A stretch of 64,000 nt of DNA from Plantago elongata (taxonomy: Eukaryota; Streptophyta; Magnoliopsida; Lamiales; Plantaginaceae). The notes beneath the pieces were generated by a model, which was given only the letters and a program-made list of their open reading frames with translations, was not told the DNA's origin and searched no databases. The DNA is taken from contig JAYMSP010000094.1 of the NCBI GenBank assembly GCA_036897095.1, forward strand, positions 1 to 64,000. Direction: 5' to 3'. This document shows, in pieces, positions 1 through 12,900 of this stretch; positions within the stretch are counted from its first letter, which is position 1; the number at the start of each line of letters is the position of its first letter. The position numbers and the translations under genes were made by a program.

Positions 1-47
1 TTTGTCTTTTGGATCAGTCTTGAATTATATTTTGCTTTCACCAACAG

Positions 48-1777
48 GATTTGCAGGCTATTTTGATGCAACGCTTTATAAAGATGTACATCTTGGCATT
101 GAACCCTCAACAGCTACTCCAAACATGTTCAGCTGGTCAGTATAAATTTGTATGTTTGTCATTAGTTAGTGAAAGCTATTGCCATTGTACAATCTTGATA
201 TCCATGCCAAATAAATTCATGTTCCAATGAACACACTATTCAGCAGCTCATAAATAAATGAAAATTGGAACCTAGCTTGGCCATGGCATATAGCGCTGTG
301 CTTTAGATGCCCGTAATTGTCATTGGCTCAGCCAATGTCAGAGGTCTAACTGCTCCAGATTTGGAGTTGCGGCTGAGCTTCCCTGTTGGATTATTCTTAA
401 CTTTCTATTTAGGATAAGTTTATCTTTTTCATTTTGTCATGTACTTTAAGTGGTTTGGAATGCGATGAAAATTGACCGGAAATTGAATTATAATTGGGAT
501 TGGGATGGAATTAAACTTGTATAAGTTTAATAGGGTTTTTTATACAAGGTGTGTGAGAGTGAAGTTATGTTGAGAGAGAGTGGGTCGATAGATAGATTTT
601 AATTAAATTATGAATAGTTAGTTGATTAGAAACGGGTACTGTTCGACGCGATTAAAATTCGCATTGTCAATTAAGATGTGAAGGATAACTTGATTATAAT
701 CGGGCTTTAACCGTTACACAGAGTCTTTTATCATTTCAAAATTTTTATTTAGTAGTATAACTTTTTTTTTTTTTAATTATGCACTCTTATTATTCTAGTT
801 TTAAAGTTTACTATGAATGATGATCTCATAGGGTCTGAGTTCAAATTTTGACGCCAGTGGGGTGGTTTGTAACAATTTATTTCCGACGGGCTGCAATTTT
901 TTTTAAACCCACCTGGGATACTCACTTCATGTGTAAAGTTTCCTCTTCAAAATATCATAACAAAGTTTATCCACATACATTTCCTTGCCTACAATCTCCT
1001 CAACCTTCGGTTTTATTGTTAAACATATACTTTCGCACATTAAGCTACATGCCGGTTGTGATGTCCAGCTGTGTGGTTTCCAGCTTTAAAATTTAATTTT
1101 GTCCAATGAACAGGTTCCCTATATTTTTTCCGTTGAGGACACCAGTCTATGTTAAACCAGGTACACCTTTGGAAGTTCATTTTTGGCGATGTTGTGGATC
1201 TTCTAAGGTATTTCTTTCCGCCGATAAGTTTGTTTTTGCACCATACTTATTTTATGCATGTTGAATGTAATGTATTGTGTACTCACTAATCAAGCTTGGT
1301 AACAGTTGATGAAAGAAATACATAATATAAATGAAAGTCGAGCTATTTATGTTTCATTGTGAGATTTTATAAGCTATGTGGGTGAGCTCTCATGTATCCC
1401 GAGCGAAGCAAAAGCTTTATTAATGCTCAAGTTGGTTCCAACTTCTAAGCTTTTAGTTATGCTACATACACATCATTGCCATCCCTCAAAAAAACATTGT
1501 GTTGGTCGTCATGGTTTCAAATTGTTGATTGTAAATATGCAATTAAACTGCATTCTACTGTCAAAGCTTATATAAATTGTGGAGCCATGGAATTTGAGTT
1601 TGCAATGTTATTAATTGGCACCCGAATCATTGGGTCTAAAACATTGTACTGAGAAAATAATGGATTTGGTATGTTTGAAATGACACACAGGTTTGGTACG
1701 AGTGGTGTTTGACTTCTCCGTCTGCTTCTTCAGCCATGCACAACAGCAATGGTCGCTCATACTGGGTTGGGCTTTAG
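48..1777 (+). CDS. PRMT5: PRMT5 (SKB1-type) arginine methyltransferase, 3' end only
   Basis: C-terminal part of the type II protein arginine methyltransferase that symmetrically dimethylates arginines of histones and splicing proteins. Three coding exons are visible: 48-135, 1114-1207 and 1691-1777 (stop TAG). The first and last carry the family signatures [20 protein letters not shown] and [11 protein letters not shown]; the middle exon has [15 protein letters not shown]. All three belong to the C-terminal beta-barrel. The SAM-binding domain and the double-E loop lie to the left of the window. Exon phases fit (a split Gly codon enters the first exon, a split Trp joins the first two, and the last junction falls between codons), so the gene looks intact. 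Bases 1-47 are the end of an intron. It converges on the next gene, with about 1.6 kb between coding ends. Family assignment is by recall of the conserved C-terminus. Confidence 0.93.
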
Positions 1778-3419
1778 GAAGGTCTGTACACCTTGAGGGT
1801 TTCATTACTGAGATGTTGACGTAAATCCATGAGATGAAAATAGCAATGTTATTTGTTGTATGTTCCTTGCAAACAAACTAAAGTTGTTGCTTATGGTTGA
1901 TGAAAAATATTTAGGTATAGATCTACAATTAATTTTATAGACCATGTGGCTAGAAATGTTCTACAATCTAGGTCCTTTGTTCATTCATGGCGTGGATTGA
2001 ATCTTTATTTCTTTCAAGTCCGGATTTGATATAATTGACATAATCTATAATCGCATCGATTTCCAATTGCATTTCTTCCCTTTGGTTTATTTGTTTGTTT
2101 ACACTAAAGCTGACTAATACCTATTCAGGATCCATCTTGGTTGAAATTTCAATTTGTAAATGTTAAGTGGGTAATTATCAATTTTGGTAATATATTGAAT
2201 GTGACCTATAATTGATCAAATGTGACCTATAATTAATCAAATGTATCTTTCACGATGATATTGAAGTCATAAATTTACGCACTTTAGAAATGGAACTCAA
2301 GATCTTGACTGAGGGAGTATTTTTTATCTCAAAATCTTTCTACACACACATGACATGTAAATATAAGAAACAAATCACATACTCCACATATGGATAATTT
2401 TTAAAGAAATACTTTAAAAATTTCCGGTTTTAACTTACATATGAATGCTTACATAGGTTGCTTACTTTGATGTTTTACGAGTAAAATAAAAGGACATTTA
2501 CTTAATATTTTATTGGTGGTTCCTTTTATTGTGTAAGTCAATTTTTAATATTAGGTGAAAAGTTAAAGTAATAATAAAATATAGTATAAAATTAAATATA
2601 TTTTTTAGTAATTTTATTATTTTTTCAGCAATTTTCCGGTTCATTAAAGATCATAAAAAGAATGATAATTAACTTCATGTTAAACACCTCAAAATAAAAA
2701 CCTCAAAATAAAAGTAAAAATTATTTTATTATTTTAATTGCATAATAAGCAGACCGTTAGTCGTCTCAAATTAAATTTACATTACATTTGTCATGACTTG
2801 TAGGTAGTTAACCTAAAAGGATTAAAAAAAAACAGTTTATATGGCAAACATTGGCATTATATGTTTCATTGTTCACATTTCAAAAATAAATAAATCTTAA
2901 TCATCGAAGTCAGCATTTGCGATCCTCTATGACATTGCGATTTTATTGCTAACAAATCTTTCCATTTTGTACATTAGACTTAGATTGGAGTAGAAATAAA
3001 TCAAGACATGAAATGTGAACATAAAATCTATAAATCAAAGTCTGTAAAACAAAACTCTCACCTACACCAAAAATTCATCGAGGAAACAAAGAAGTCCACA
3101 ATCACCAAGTAAATTTAAATGCCGCTCGACTCTGTTTTGGAGGATCTAGTAAATAACATGCAACTAAAGAAAGTTTTTACTAAAACTTAAACAGTATCCT
3201 TTTACACTTTGACCAACAGTTTATCCAGAGAAAAAGAAAATGCTCGTCAACATCATCGCAATAACGGTTATTATGTGTACAAACCAAGGTTCACCTCTCC
3301 AGAATGGTAAAATTTATTGAACCACATTAAAAAAATGGCATGGCAAATAAGTAACAGGGAAACACAGGCCTTGAAGCACATTCCATTTGGGGTTGAGTAA
3401 TATAATGTCAACTTCTCAG
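1778..3419. other. Convergent intergenic spacer
   Basis: AT-rich spacer between the stop codons of PRMT5 (+) and the OEP16-3-like gene (-); it must hold both 3' UTRs. I see no gene in it. A tandem duplication of about 20 bases (unit AATGTGACCTATAATTGATC) lies at 2198-2243. The string GAGGGAGTA near 2309-2317 looks like one end of a Stowaway-type MITE, but no partner end is obvious. Confidence 0.5.
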
Positions 3420-5537
3420 CTAATTGATGCTGGGCCTCGGCTTGGTAGTGTAAGGATAAAACTCCCTACCGGTGTCCACCTTTGTGGTCTTACCTCCTAT
3501 ATCAATAACCGCAGAAGTGAATGCAAGTACAGCTCCAGCAGAGAGTCCAGCTTGGATGCTCCTCCCTGACATAAGACGCATGAATGGACAAAATACACAC
3601 AGCTTATTAAGTCTCACCAGATATAAGAAGGATACAAATAGTCCACATGCAGAGGGAGTAACTGGTGGGTTAGTAATAGTAATAACTGTTTTCACAAGTA
3701 TAAAAGTGTAGGCAATGATTCCACTAGCTGCATATAGCTCTATAGCTCTCAGTAATTAGACCATTAGAGGTAACCATATTTTTGTTGTGCAGATTTTGCT
3801 TCAATCATTTTTCATGTGAATTTAGAAGACACCAACATAAAGTCATCTCTCATATTTTGGAATGCTGACACAAGCTCAAAATAGCGTACATCTCTTCCCC
3901 AGCTTTAAGATTGTCTCATCATACTTTCATGACTTTTGTTTAATTGATTCTGATGCAGCGAAAGACTGCTTTGCTCTTTTTAGGCTATGAGATATGATGG
4001 ACTAAATCAGAATGGCCCTCAAACCATTCTATAACTCCGCTTCTTGCAGGAAACTTTTCTACAGGCACTTGGGGAACCATTATTATTAGTATTAATTGCT
4101 AACCTTTAAAAACTCTATTCAAATATAGATCACTGTTCAGGCCTCTAGCTGTTTTGAAGAATAAAGGTACTGCAGATAGAAGTCCTTTCCGACCCCAGTG
4201 GGAGGGGCGCTTGGCAGAGCAAACATTAAAAGTGTAACTGGATAACAATTGCCAAGACTACGGGTAAGAAGATTCTTACTTTCACATGGGTTTCTATTAT
4301 GATCAAGGGTTTTTGTGGCATCTTATGCAGAACTGGAGTACCTCATCTCTCAAGTTGTAGTTGACAAAATTATTATGTCGATACACACTCACATACAAAA
4401 AAAGAAAATAAAGGGTGCGACCAGACCACAAGGTAGTATATTTCCTACGTTTAAAAAAAAAAAAAAAGATCGTCCATAGATATCCGAAAGGAAGAACTGT
4501 ATGTTGTAGTAATAGTCTTTGTACAATGTTATGCACCATCAAATCTGCACGTGAACCTAAAGTACACAGATATCCCATAAGCTTGCAAGACTTGTGCATG
4601 ACAAATTGAAAGAGAATGACATGGTGTATTTCACTGAAGACAAACTTAGAGGATGGGTATTGAAATATTAGAAATTCAAGAATAAATCATATTCCCGGTA
4701 AGCAAGAAAACCATTGTAAAAAATGAGAAATGGAAATAGAATGACAACTTTAGAGGCAGGCGAGCAAAGCTGACAACTAAGTAACATGGTTAAATGTTAT
4801 GCAGACATAGCAGGCTGAATAAAGCCAATGCCAGTTGAGTATTTAATATATTCCACTAGCTATTACGGCATATATGCTACATTATTCCTCTCTTACGGCA
4901 GATAAATTGCATGGAGCTGCTGGTCCTGTTAGCTAAACACTCAAAACATAGCTGGCCTTCAGGTAAAATAAAACATTTAATCAGGTCCATATGCGTTTCC
5001 CTTGAAATATTGGTGTTTGCTTTCAGAAAATTGCATTTATATTGCAACTCAAGCTAGTGGGACTGAGAACACTTCAGGGTCCGTAGATAGTAATTTATGT
5101 GGCTCGTGTCAAATGGCTACCATCCGACCCATTCCCACAATTAATACACACACAAAACCACTCCATAAAAAGCAGAAACAAAACAGGACGGGGAGAAATG
5201 CCTCACCTCTGAAACCGAAGATGGTAGCTCCTGCAACAAACCCACCAGCAGCTCCATTTACATAGTCTCTTTTCATTCTGAAATTTTGAACTAATTGCTC
5301 AACCCCAATATAAAGTCCACCAATGGCAGCAAATGTTGCCCCATGAGTACCCATCATTTTCAGTGTACGAATAAGACCAGGAAGTGCAACATTCCTTTCG
5401 ACACGAGGTACATCACGCCAAGTAGCAACAACGGTACCCCAAATAGTTCCAGCAGCTAGACCTGATACAACACCCTTCATCACTTTGGTTGTAGAACTGT
5501 CTTCATCTTCCATCAGCCTAAGTTGTTCAGTATCCAT
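3420..5537 (-). CDS. OEP163: Tim17/Tim22/Tim23-fold membrane protein, OEP16-3 / complex I B14.7-like
   Basis: Two coding exons, 5537-5207 and 3565-3420, joined in phase (AGA G|GG AGG) to give 158 residues, the usual length of the family. The protein starts MDTEQLRLMEDED and carries ATWRDVPRVERNVALPGLIR, MMGTHG and GGLYIGVEQLVQNFR. These are near-identical in my memory to Arabidopsis OEP16-3 (At2g42210). It has four predicted hydrophobic helices of the Tim17 type with glycine-rich packing motifs, and a charged C-terminus. In plants this protein has been reported both as a plastid/mitochondrial membrane protein and as the B14.7 subunit of mitochondrial complex I; sequence alone cannot decide its location here. 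The ATG is the first in frame. A 5' UTR intron is possible (donor-like GTGAGT near 6050, acceptor-like TACAG near 5561). Confidence 0.88.
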
Positions 5538-6200
5538 AGCTTCCTAATATTATGATGATAGCTGTACACGAGAAGAAGGCAAGCAACAGAGTCATTTCTA
5601 GCCTTGCTCTCAAGAGTAACAAACTAATTGCATTATGAAAAAAGCTAATGTACGACAAAACGCAAACGAAAACAAGCTGATGAAGAAGGCAATATTCAAA
5701 CCAATGTGTAGTCTGCTCGTCTTTTCGACATAAATTGAATAGTAATCAGAAAACAATAGAAACAACACAACGAAACGTAAAATATCGACACATAAACCAA
5801 ATTTTCACAGTTGAGAGACATTCTGGATCCAGATTGTGCAACATATACAACAAGTAGAAAAGCAACAATCACATTCGAATTACAAAAATTCAGCAGGTCA
5901 TGAAGCTGTAATCGGGTAAATTTTGACAACAATGAAAAATTGGAACCCTAAGGTTGAACAAACACAAGCAGCAGAAATAATAAATGTGTAGAAGATCGAG
6001 TAGAGTTCATCCATGAACACCGTAAAGTAGAGAGAGAAGGGAACTCACTGCGACTGAGATTGATCGATCGATCGATCGATTTTTGTACCAAACCTTGATT
6101 TCTAAAGAAGAAGAAGAAGAAGAAGAAGGAGAAACAGATTAAACCGGAACGAGATTAACAAAAGAAAACAAAACAAAACAAAAACAAAAGAAATCAGATC
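5538..6200 (-). promoter_or_regulatory. 5' UTR and promoter region of the OEP16-3-like gene
   Basis: On the plus strand it contains a five-fold ATCG run (about 6061-6080) and a GAA/GAAG purine tract (6101-6130). Read on the transcribed strand these are CGAT repeats and a CTT-rich stretch, a frequent feature of plant 5' leaders. The transcription start is not defined by sequence. Confidence 0.4.
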
Positions 6201-6943
6201 GATTAAGTTTAACGATACCGGGCCAATTTTGGGACTTGTGGTTTCAGCTTTTCATCTTCTTGGACTAGCTCTGTCCAATGGGCTTTTTCTTTTATGATTG
6301 TGACTTACAATTCCAATACTATCTACTACAACTCTAGATTGAAGGAAACCATATTATACTTGTATATTGAATAATACATATAATAAAGTATGATATGTTT
6401 AATTATTATACATTTCCGCCCGTGCTTCATATCTTGCTCATGGATTTGGTTAAAGATATGTATATGTATTTAAACAAAAATGTATTTATATTCTTCCATT
6501 TAATAAGATTTTCCTACTGCGCTACTTTTGTCCCTCTCCAACAGAAAAAATCATTTGTGCAAAGGAATATCAATTTTTGGCTGACTGGTTAGGACTCCAC
6601 GTACAACACGTGGAATATCATATCCATGAAAAGAAAGCCCGACCATTTGAAGGGGATGAAATCCACGAGCAATCTCTTCCCACTGCGGAACAAGAACATA
6701 ACTCGGAATTGTGGGGAAATGAGGTCGAAAATTCACAGATTTCACTGGTCCAAGAAGAGTGTTTTCGTGAAGTAAATATGAGAGTGTTGGATACTAAACA
6801 AGCCCCAATTAACAGATTCGGACCGTATATTTTGCTTTTATAAATTACTACTCCAATAATGATGTAGTCCTATCCAATGATCCAATAATTTTGTATGCAA
6901 GTGAATCGCCCATAAATAACAGTTTGTATAATTGTATTGGATA
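6201..6943. other. Spacer with an unassigned 88-codon ORF (6577-6843, +)
   Basis: The stretch 6577-6843 is open for 88 codons from an ATG (begins MADWLGLHVQHVEYHIHEKK) and is hydrophilic. The opposite strand is also open for 64 codons (6551-6745). I recognise neither product. The base composition between about 6590 and 6760 is less AT-rich than its flanks, which could mean a retained coding fragment or part of a transposon. The 3' UTR of the ABC1 kinase gene should occupy the right end. Confidence 0.25.
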
Positions 6944-9900
6944 TTAGTTTATCAAAGGCATTGCTGATATATTTGCGTTGCCATCACCAGTCAGCCTCTC
7001 TGTGAATCTGTAAAAATCTGCCGGCAACTGAATGTTGAGTTCTGAACAGACTAACTGGATTACCTTGGCAGTTACACCTCCAAAGCTCATCTTATTCAGT
7101 GTCACCGCTATAGCAAATCGGTTGTTAATGTCACAGTACCCTGTCGATCCACCCAGACCCGAATGTCCGAATCCGATCAACTCACCATCTTCAGAGTAGG
7201 ATCTCTTAAAACCAAGTCCAAACTGGCCACCTGGAAGTGTCAACTTTTCGTATTTCCCGATTCCAATAAATGCATCGTGAATGTTTTTGTTAGTGAAAAG
7301 TCTCGACTCCTCATTGCAGTCACTAGTGCTAGTACCGCTATCAGTTGTTGGAACTCTAGTGTACTCCGGTAAACTTTCATGCTTCGAAGATTTTGTTTGC
7401 TTTTTGGATGCTGTGGCTGTTAGAGTTGAGAATTTGGGGATGTGGGGATGGCTTCCTAATTGGGGCTTGGTAGAAGAAGAATGTGGAGGTGGGACTGCGC
7501 CTCCATCAACCAGAGCTGCATAATAGCGTGCAAGAGCACGTGCCGAGCAGTGTCCATTAGCAGCCGGAATGATAGCACGGCGTGTTATAAGCATGTTGAA
7601 TAAGGCTGGAAGAGTAGATGCCAGTTGAGAAGCATCTTGTAGCTGGGACTGGAAGCTGGACGGTATATCAGTCCGCTTGCTCATCTCACTTGCCTTCATG
7701 ATATCCTCCATATCAACTGTGAGTGTTGCCAGTCGAGATTCTACACCTGGGGACATGAACAGGTCAGTCAGGCAAGGATGACGGAATAGGTGTGCTGATT
7801 ACGAAGAATCACTTTATAATTAAGAAACAGAGTAAATAGAGAATTTGATGGGCGTTTGAAAAAAATGATTAGACATGTGATAAGTTGTAATGTGTTTGCA
7901 AATCTCATTGTAAAAGTTGGAGTGATGATGTCAGTCATGTCACAATGTAACTTGGTAATATGTATTTCGAATTTTTTGGATTTTGCCATATTCCCATCGT
8001 ATTAATTCACGAAGGTGCTACTTAGCTCCATAATAGTGCACACGTGTGTGTGGCACACACTCACACTCAACATGTGTTGTAGATGTGTATCTTGGAAGTT
8101 CCAATCCACGAGGTATATGAGAAAGTCAGAACACCTGGTCTAAGTAAAAAAATTCTGCATAAAGAAAAACCAAACATACCTGGAGGAATTCCAATGTATA
8201 ACTCTCCATCGATGTTAAGTGGGTGAACAATTGCTTCTTCAAGAATCTCCTGAAACTTTTTCCCTGATGCTCGCTGATGTATTGTGTAATAGTGATCGTG
8301 TAATTAGACTTCCTAGTAACACTGGTGTGCAAAAATCGAACAAAACACAGGGAAAAGAAAAAATTACCTCGATAATTCCACCACATAGCCAGCCAAAGGA
8401 TAAATAGTGGTACATGAGCTCCCTGCCAGGTTCAGTCTCCGGTGACGTAGTGGCAAGCAGATTCAAACACTGATCCCAATCAGTCATGAGTAGAGGGTTT
8501 TCACGTGTATGACTGGCCAAGGCATTTTGCAGACCAGAAGTGTGATTTAGCACATGATGAACCTAGCAAAGATAAAATCAATAAAAATTGTATGCAATTG
8601 TTCAATTAAAAGGTAAACAGCCAAACAGGCATTAATAAGAACCTAGATTAGGAATTCTAAATATGACAATTTCAGCAGAATTCAAATCGGTAAGAGAAAT
8701 TGTCATACAATTTTGTTTACATTAAGTATGAACCTCAATGAGGGACAAGAAAGCGCAGTTGGTAGGATGATTCTCCAACCTATGGGTTCGAGTCACCCTT
8801 TAACCGCTTAAAAAAAATGAACCTCAATGAGGAGTTCTAATAATGGCAATTCATAAGACTTACAATCAAGTTCAATATCAATGTTTACCAGTTTATAGAT
8901 GCCTTTTATTTTTCTAGGAATTTTTTTTTTAAATAACAGAATATATTCCGGTACTGGAAGCAAACATCATTACCTTTATTTGATCTTTCCCATTTGATCC
9001 AAATTCTGTCCAAGCACGTGCAACGTTCTCCTCAAGTTTCAGCTTCCTATTTCATGATACCTTAAAGGGTTAATCTAAATCCCTATTCCCAAAAGGTGTT
9101 GTTTGTAGGACTAAAAATACTGTGAATGTGAATTGGTAACTTTAAGCATGGTAAATCTATCCACACCATTTAGAAGACAAAAATATGTGCCTTGATGCTC
9201 ACAGCAGGAAAAAAAGAAAGAACGTAGAACAGCAAACAGCATACCCTTTGTCGACAAGCCAGTGTACCATCCCTGCGGTAATTCCTTTCGAGGCGGAGAA
9301 AACAGGGAATAAACTGTCAGGCTGAACGGGTCTGGGATCATATCTACCGAGCACCCCAGCCGCAGTGTCAATGATTACTTCTCCATCTTTATAGGCACAT
9401 ACCTAGAATACATAGTATACTAATTAAAAGTGAAGAGTTCATCCCTAAATTGGTGACAAATGGCCGATTATGGTTCTTAACAGTTCATTTTATGTTCTTA
9501 TACTTTCACATAAATTTAGTTCTTTGGGTGATTAGCCAATCCATATCCATCCATCCATATAATGTGTAAAGTTGTGCTCTATCTCAAACCATATTCATTC
9601 TCAAGGTTAAGAAAAATTATGTGAATTTAGTACCATATAAATCTTAGTTTCCAAACCTACTATATATAAACAGGTAAAATCGATGCTATACACACATATA
9701 TAAATGATTTACAATGTTAACTTATATAAACAGGAAAAATTACATTTAGAACTCCTGCTAGATTTTGTAATTATACATTAGTACCACTTAGTCGGATAAT
9801 AACGATTGGATATTAGATGTAATATTTACATTTAAGTCCACAAACTTCAACAAATTCAAATTTAAAATTGAAAAAAATCAATTTTGCCCTTCTCAAATTA

Positions 9901-12900
9901 TTGAATTTTTGAAATTGTCAAACAATAATACATTTTGACAAATTTCAAGACGAGCACCATAAGCATTAAAAATACTCCTAATAGGAGTAAAAGACGAGCT
10001 AGGGAAGTGGAAATAATGATGAAATGTAGGGAACAAGCTCCAACCTTGGAATTTCATATGCCAAATTTTTTTTATCCAAGGTTTGCAAAAGACAGGCGAT
10101 TGTGTATTTACCTGGATTCCAAGTACTTTTTCATCATTTCCAAGTTCAACCAAGAGATTCCTCAGTCTCTCTTCAACATTTGACAGCACGGGACTCTCAT
10201 GGATCCAGTTTGTATTAAATTTTGGTCCTACTTTCAAATTGCTGAAACAAGTACAAAAAAGAAGTAAGACGAGCACCATAAAGTGGCAGCAAAAATAAAA
10301 CATAGCTTACCTTTCCAAAACAGATTCAGCAAATGGTCTCATGATATCAACATACACAACACGCACATTCATTGTTGATGAGAGGCCTGAAATCCATGTC
10401 CATTCTCAAATCCAAAACGATAATGTTATCAAAATTCAAAGCAAAGAAAGAACAAATTTGGGGACAAAAACCTCGTAGAAGATTGATGACTCTGCTGAAT
10501 ATAACGATATCACCAGGAAAAGCATCAACCTGAATACAATAAAAACTCCATAAAGGAATACTTTATAACAGAATAAACTCCCTATAGTAATATAAAACTG
10601 GGATCAGTTATAAATATAAACTCCACATTGACTTATTCCATTACTTTATCCGGTCCTGCCTTTAAGTAATTATACCTCCCTGTGATAATAAATGACATAA
10701 TATTCGATAATATATGTTTGTGACAGATTTTCATTATATGAAATTTAAGATGTAAAATACTTATATCTAAATTGTTTGTGATAGTGATTTGAACTTTTGA
10801 TTGGTATGCCTATCTGTTAGCTTTCGTGTCAGTAGTTCATCTATATATGAACCTTCTTGTTGGATCATAAAATTATTTTTATATATGAACCTTCTTGTTT
10901 GTAAATATTTCTATATATTTTCGAAATATATGTTACAATTTTATCATAAAAGTTATTTAATAATTCTATCCAATAAATTTAACATTTAAGTTATGCACAT
11001 TATTTTTATTATGAAAAAAGATATTTTTAGTACAAACCTCTACTTATGAATAAACTCCCTATATGAATATTTTTCCCGGTCCTGACGATATGACAATATG
11101 TAGTTTTCACTGTAATATAACTTAGGAGACTTTCTTTTCACAAATAAAACCAAGAAACAGAAAAAGTGAAATAAAATGCGCAGCTTGATAGTAGATGGAA
11201 CATGGCATAATCTTACTGGATTAAAACGTTTCACTTCTTTTTCATTCAGCTTCATCTTCTCTTGAAGGACTTTCATGTTTTTGTTCCTTTGCTCAGTCAA
11301 AGATTTCATTGTTTGCTTCACCAAATAGAGACACATCAGTTGCTGAAGATTTTGATAAATGTGCTACGAGATATGTGGTGTGACTGCTACCTGTGCTTCA
11401 TTTGCAGGGGTTGAATTACGAAAGAAGACATTTGCCACTTCCATCACTTGTTCTGGTATGTCCAACCGCAACTTAAGTCCCATTTCAGCAAATGAAGATA
11501 ATAATGCCACATGATCGCCCTACAAAAAGCGAGCAGTTTACAGCATTAAGACATACATAAAATCGAATTTTATATAGATAGCACCAAGTATCAGTTCAAT
11601 TTTATTGTGTCATCAGCTATGAGAAAAAATACATGTTATTGAGACAAAAATTTAAAAAAGCAAACGGACCTCAGCAGATGCCAGGAACATTTTTGCCAAA
11701 GCTTGTTTCACTGTAGGTGATAGTGATTTTGTGAGCCCAAAATCCAGTAGAACGGGCTTATGTGGAGCATTCTTGCTCACGAGGAAATTTCCTATATTAC
11801 CAGAAACAAAGAGGACCCGACATTAACATAAATAATAATCTATGGTGAGCAGACATCCATAGTCATAGAGTGGGAGCAGGAGAGAGTACCAGGGTGAGGG
11901 TCACCATTGAAAAACCCATCAACATAAATCTGGTGGGCATATGCACGTGTAATTTCCTCAACAAGTTTTTGTTTGTCAATACCCAATGCCTCCAAAGATT
12001 CTGAATCATTTAGTCGTACACCGTCCATATACTCTAATAGGAGGACTTTTTCGGTTGACTACAGAATGAGTTTCAGAAGAATCATGACCAAAAATAAAAA
12101 GATCATACAGTGATATTGGAACACTGTTTAACAATATATAATACTTGCTGCCATTTCACAAGCAGTCAGGGTGTGCATTCCTCATAGATATAAATATAGA
12201 AATGTTTCTGTGGGAGTTTTGTGAGATTCAGGGAAGCCAACTACAAGGAGAAGATGTTGTCATGTTTCTCATGACAGAGAAAAGTCAGAAATGGTAGTTT
12301 TGACTTTCGAGGGGAATAAAAAGGGTACACAGATATTATTTGTAAGAATAAATGAATATATTAATGTCTTACACATCAGGCCTTAAGAATTACATTTTGT
12401 TACACAGCTGGGAGCATTATTCAATGATCAGCTTTTGTGAGAAACCATCTAGAGACGGGATCTACATTGCATGTTTAGCTACGAACATTAAATGTTTAGT
12501 AATGCACATGATATTTGAAGCTAGACATGTGATGTTGAGGCTTTCTTGCAAAAGTTTGCAGCATTCAATATTTTGTACTTCAGTAAACACCGGCAATACA
12601 AACAAACTTGAATGTTAAATTACCATTATAACCTCCGGAATTAACACGTCCACACGATTAGTTCTGTTATCATCAGCATCACTTCCACAACCCAGATTTC
12701 TAGAAACTCTCCTAGTATTTTCTACAGCACAACGAGATTGCTAAGTCAAAAGAGAGGAACCATGGAAATAGCAAAATAACAATAATTAATTTTAAATGTA
12801 TATGCACCAGCCTCATGGTTGAAGTCAAGTTCCTTGGGTGCTTCTTTGCACCATTCATCTATCATGGGATTGAAGTTGTACTGTGGTTCTGCCCAGGCGA

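Noticed and set aside
848-1096. 82-codon ORF on plus strand
   Set aside because: It lies inside an intron between well-matched PRMT5 exons; no homology or splice logic supports it.
8744-8816. Functional tRNA gene
   Set aside because: A and B boxes are present, but no complete acceptor stem or proper anticodon arm can be drawn, and target duplications flank it.
10550-11100. Two similar AAACTCCCTATA / CCGGTCCTG blocks in one ABC1-kinase intron
   Set aside because: They may be remnants of one small element, but I could not define ends or a target duplication.
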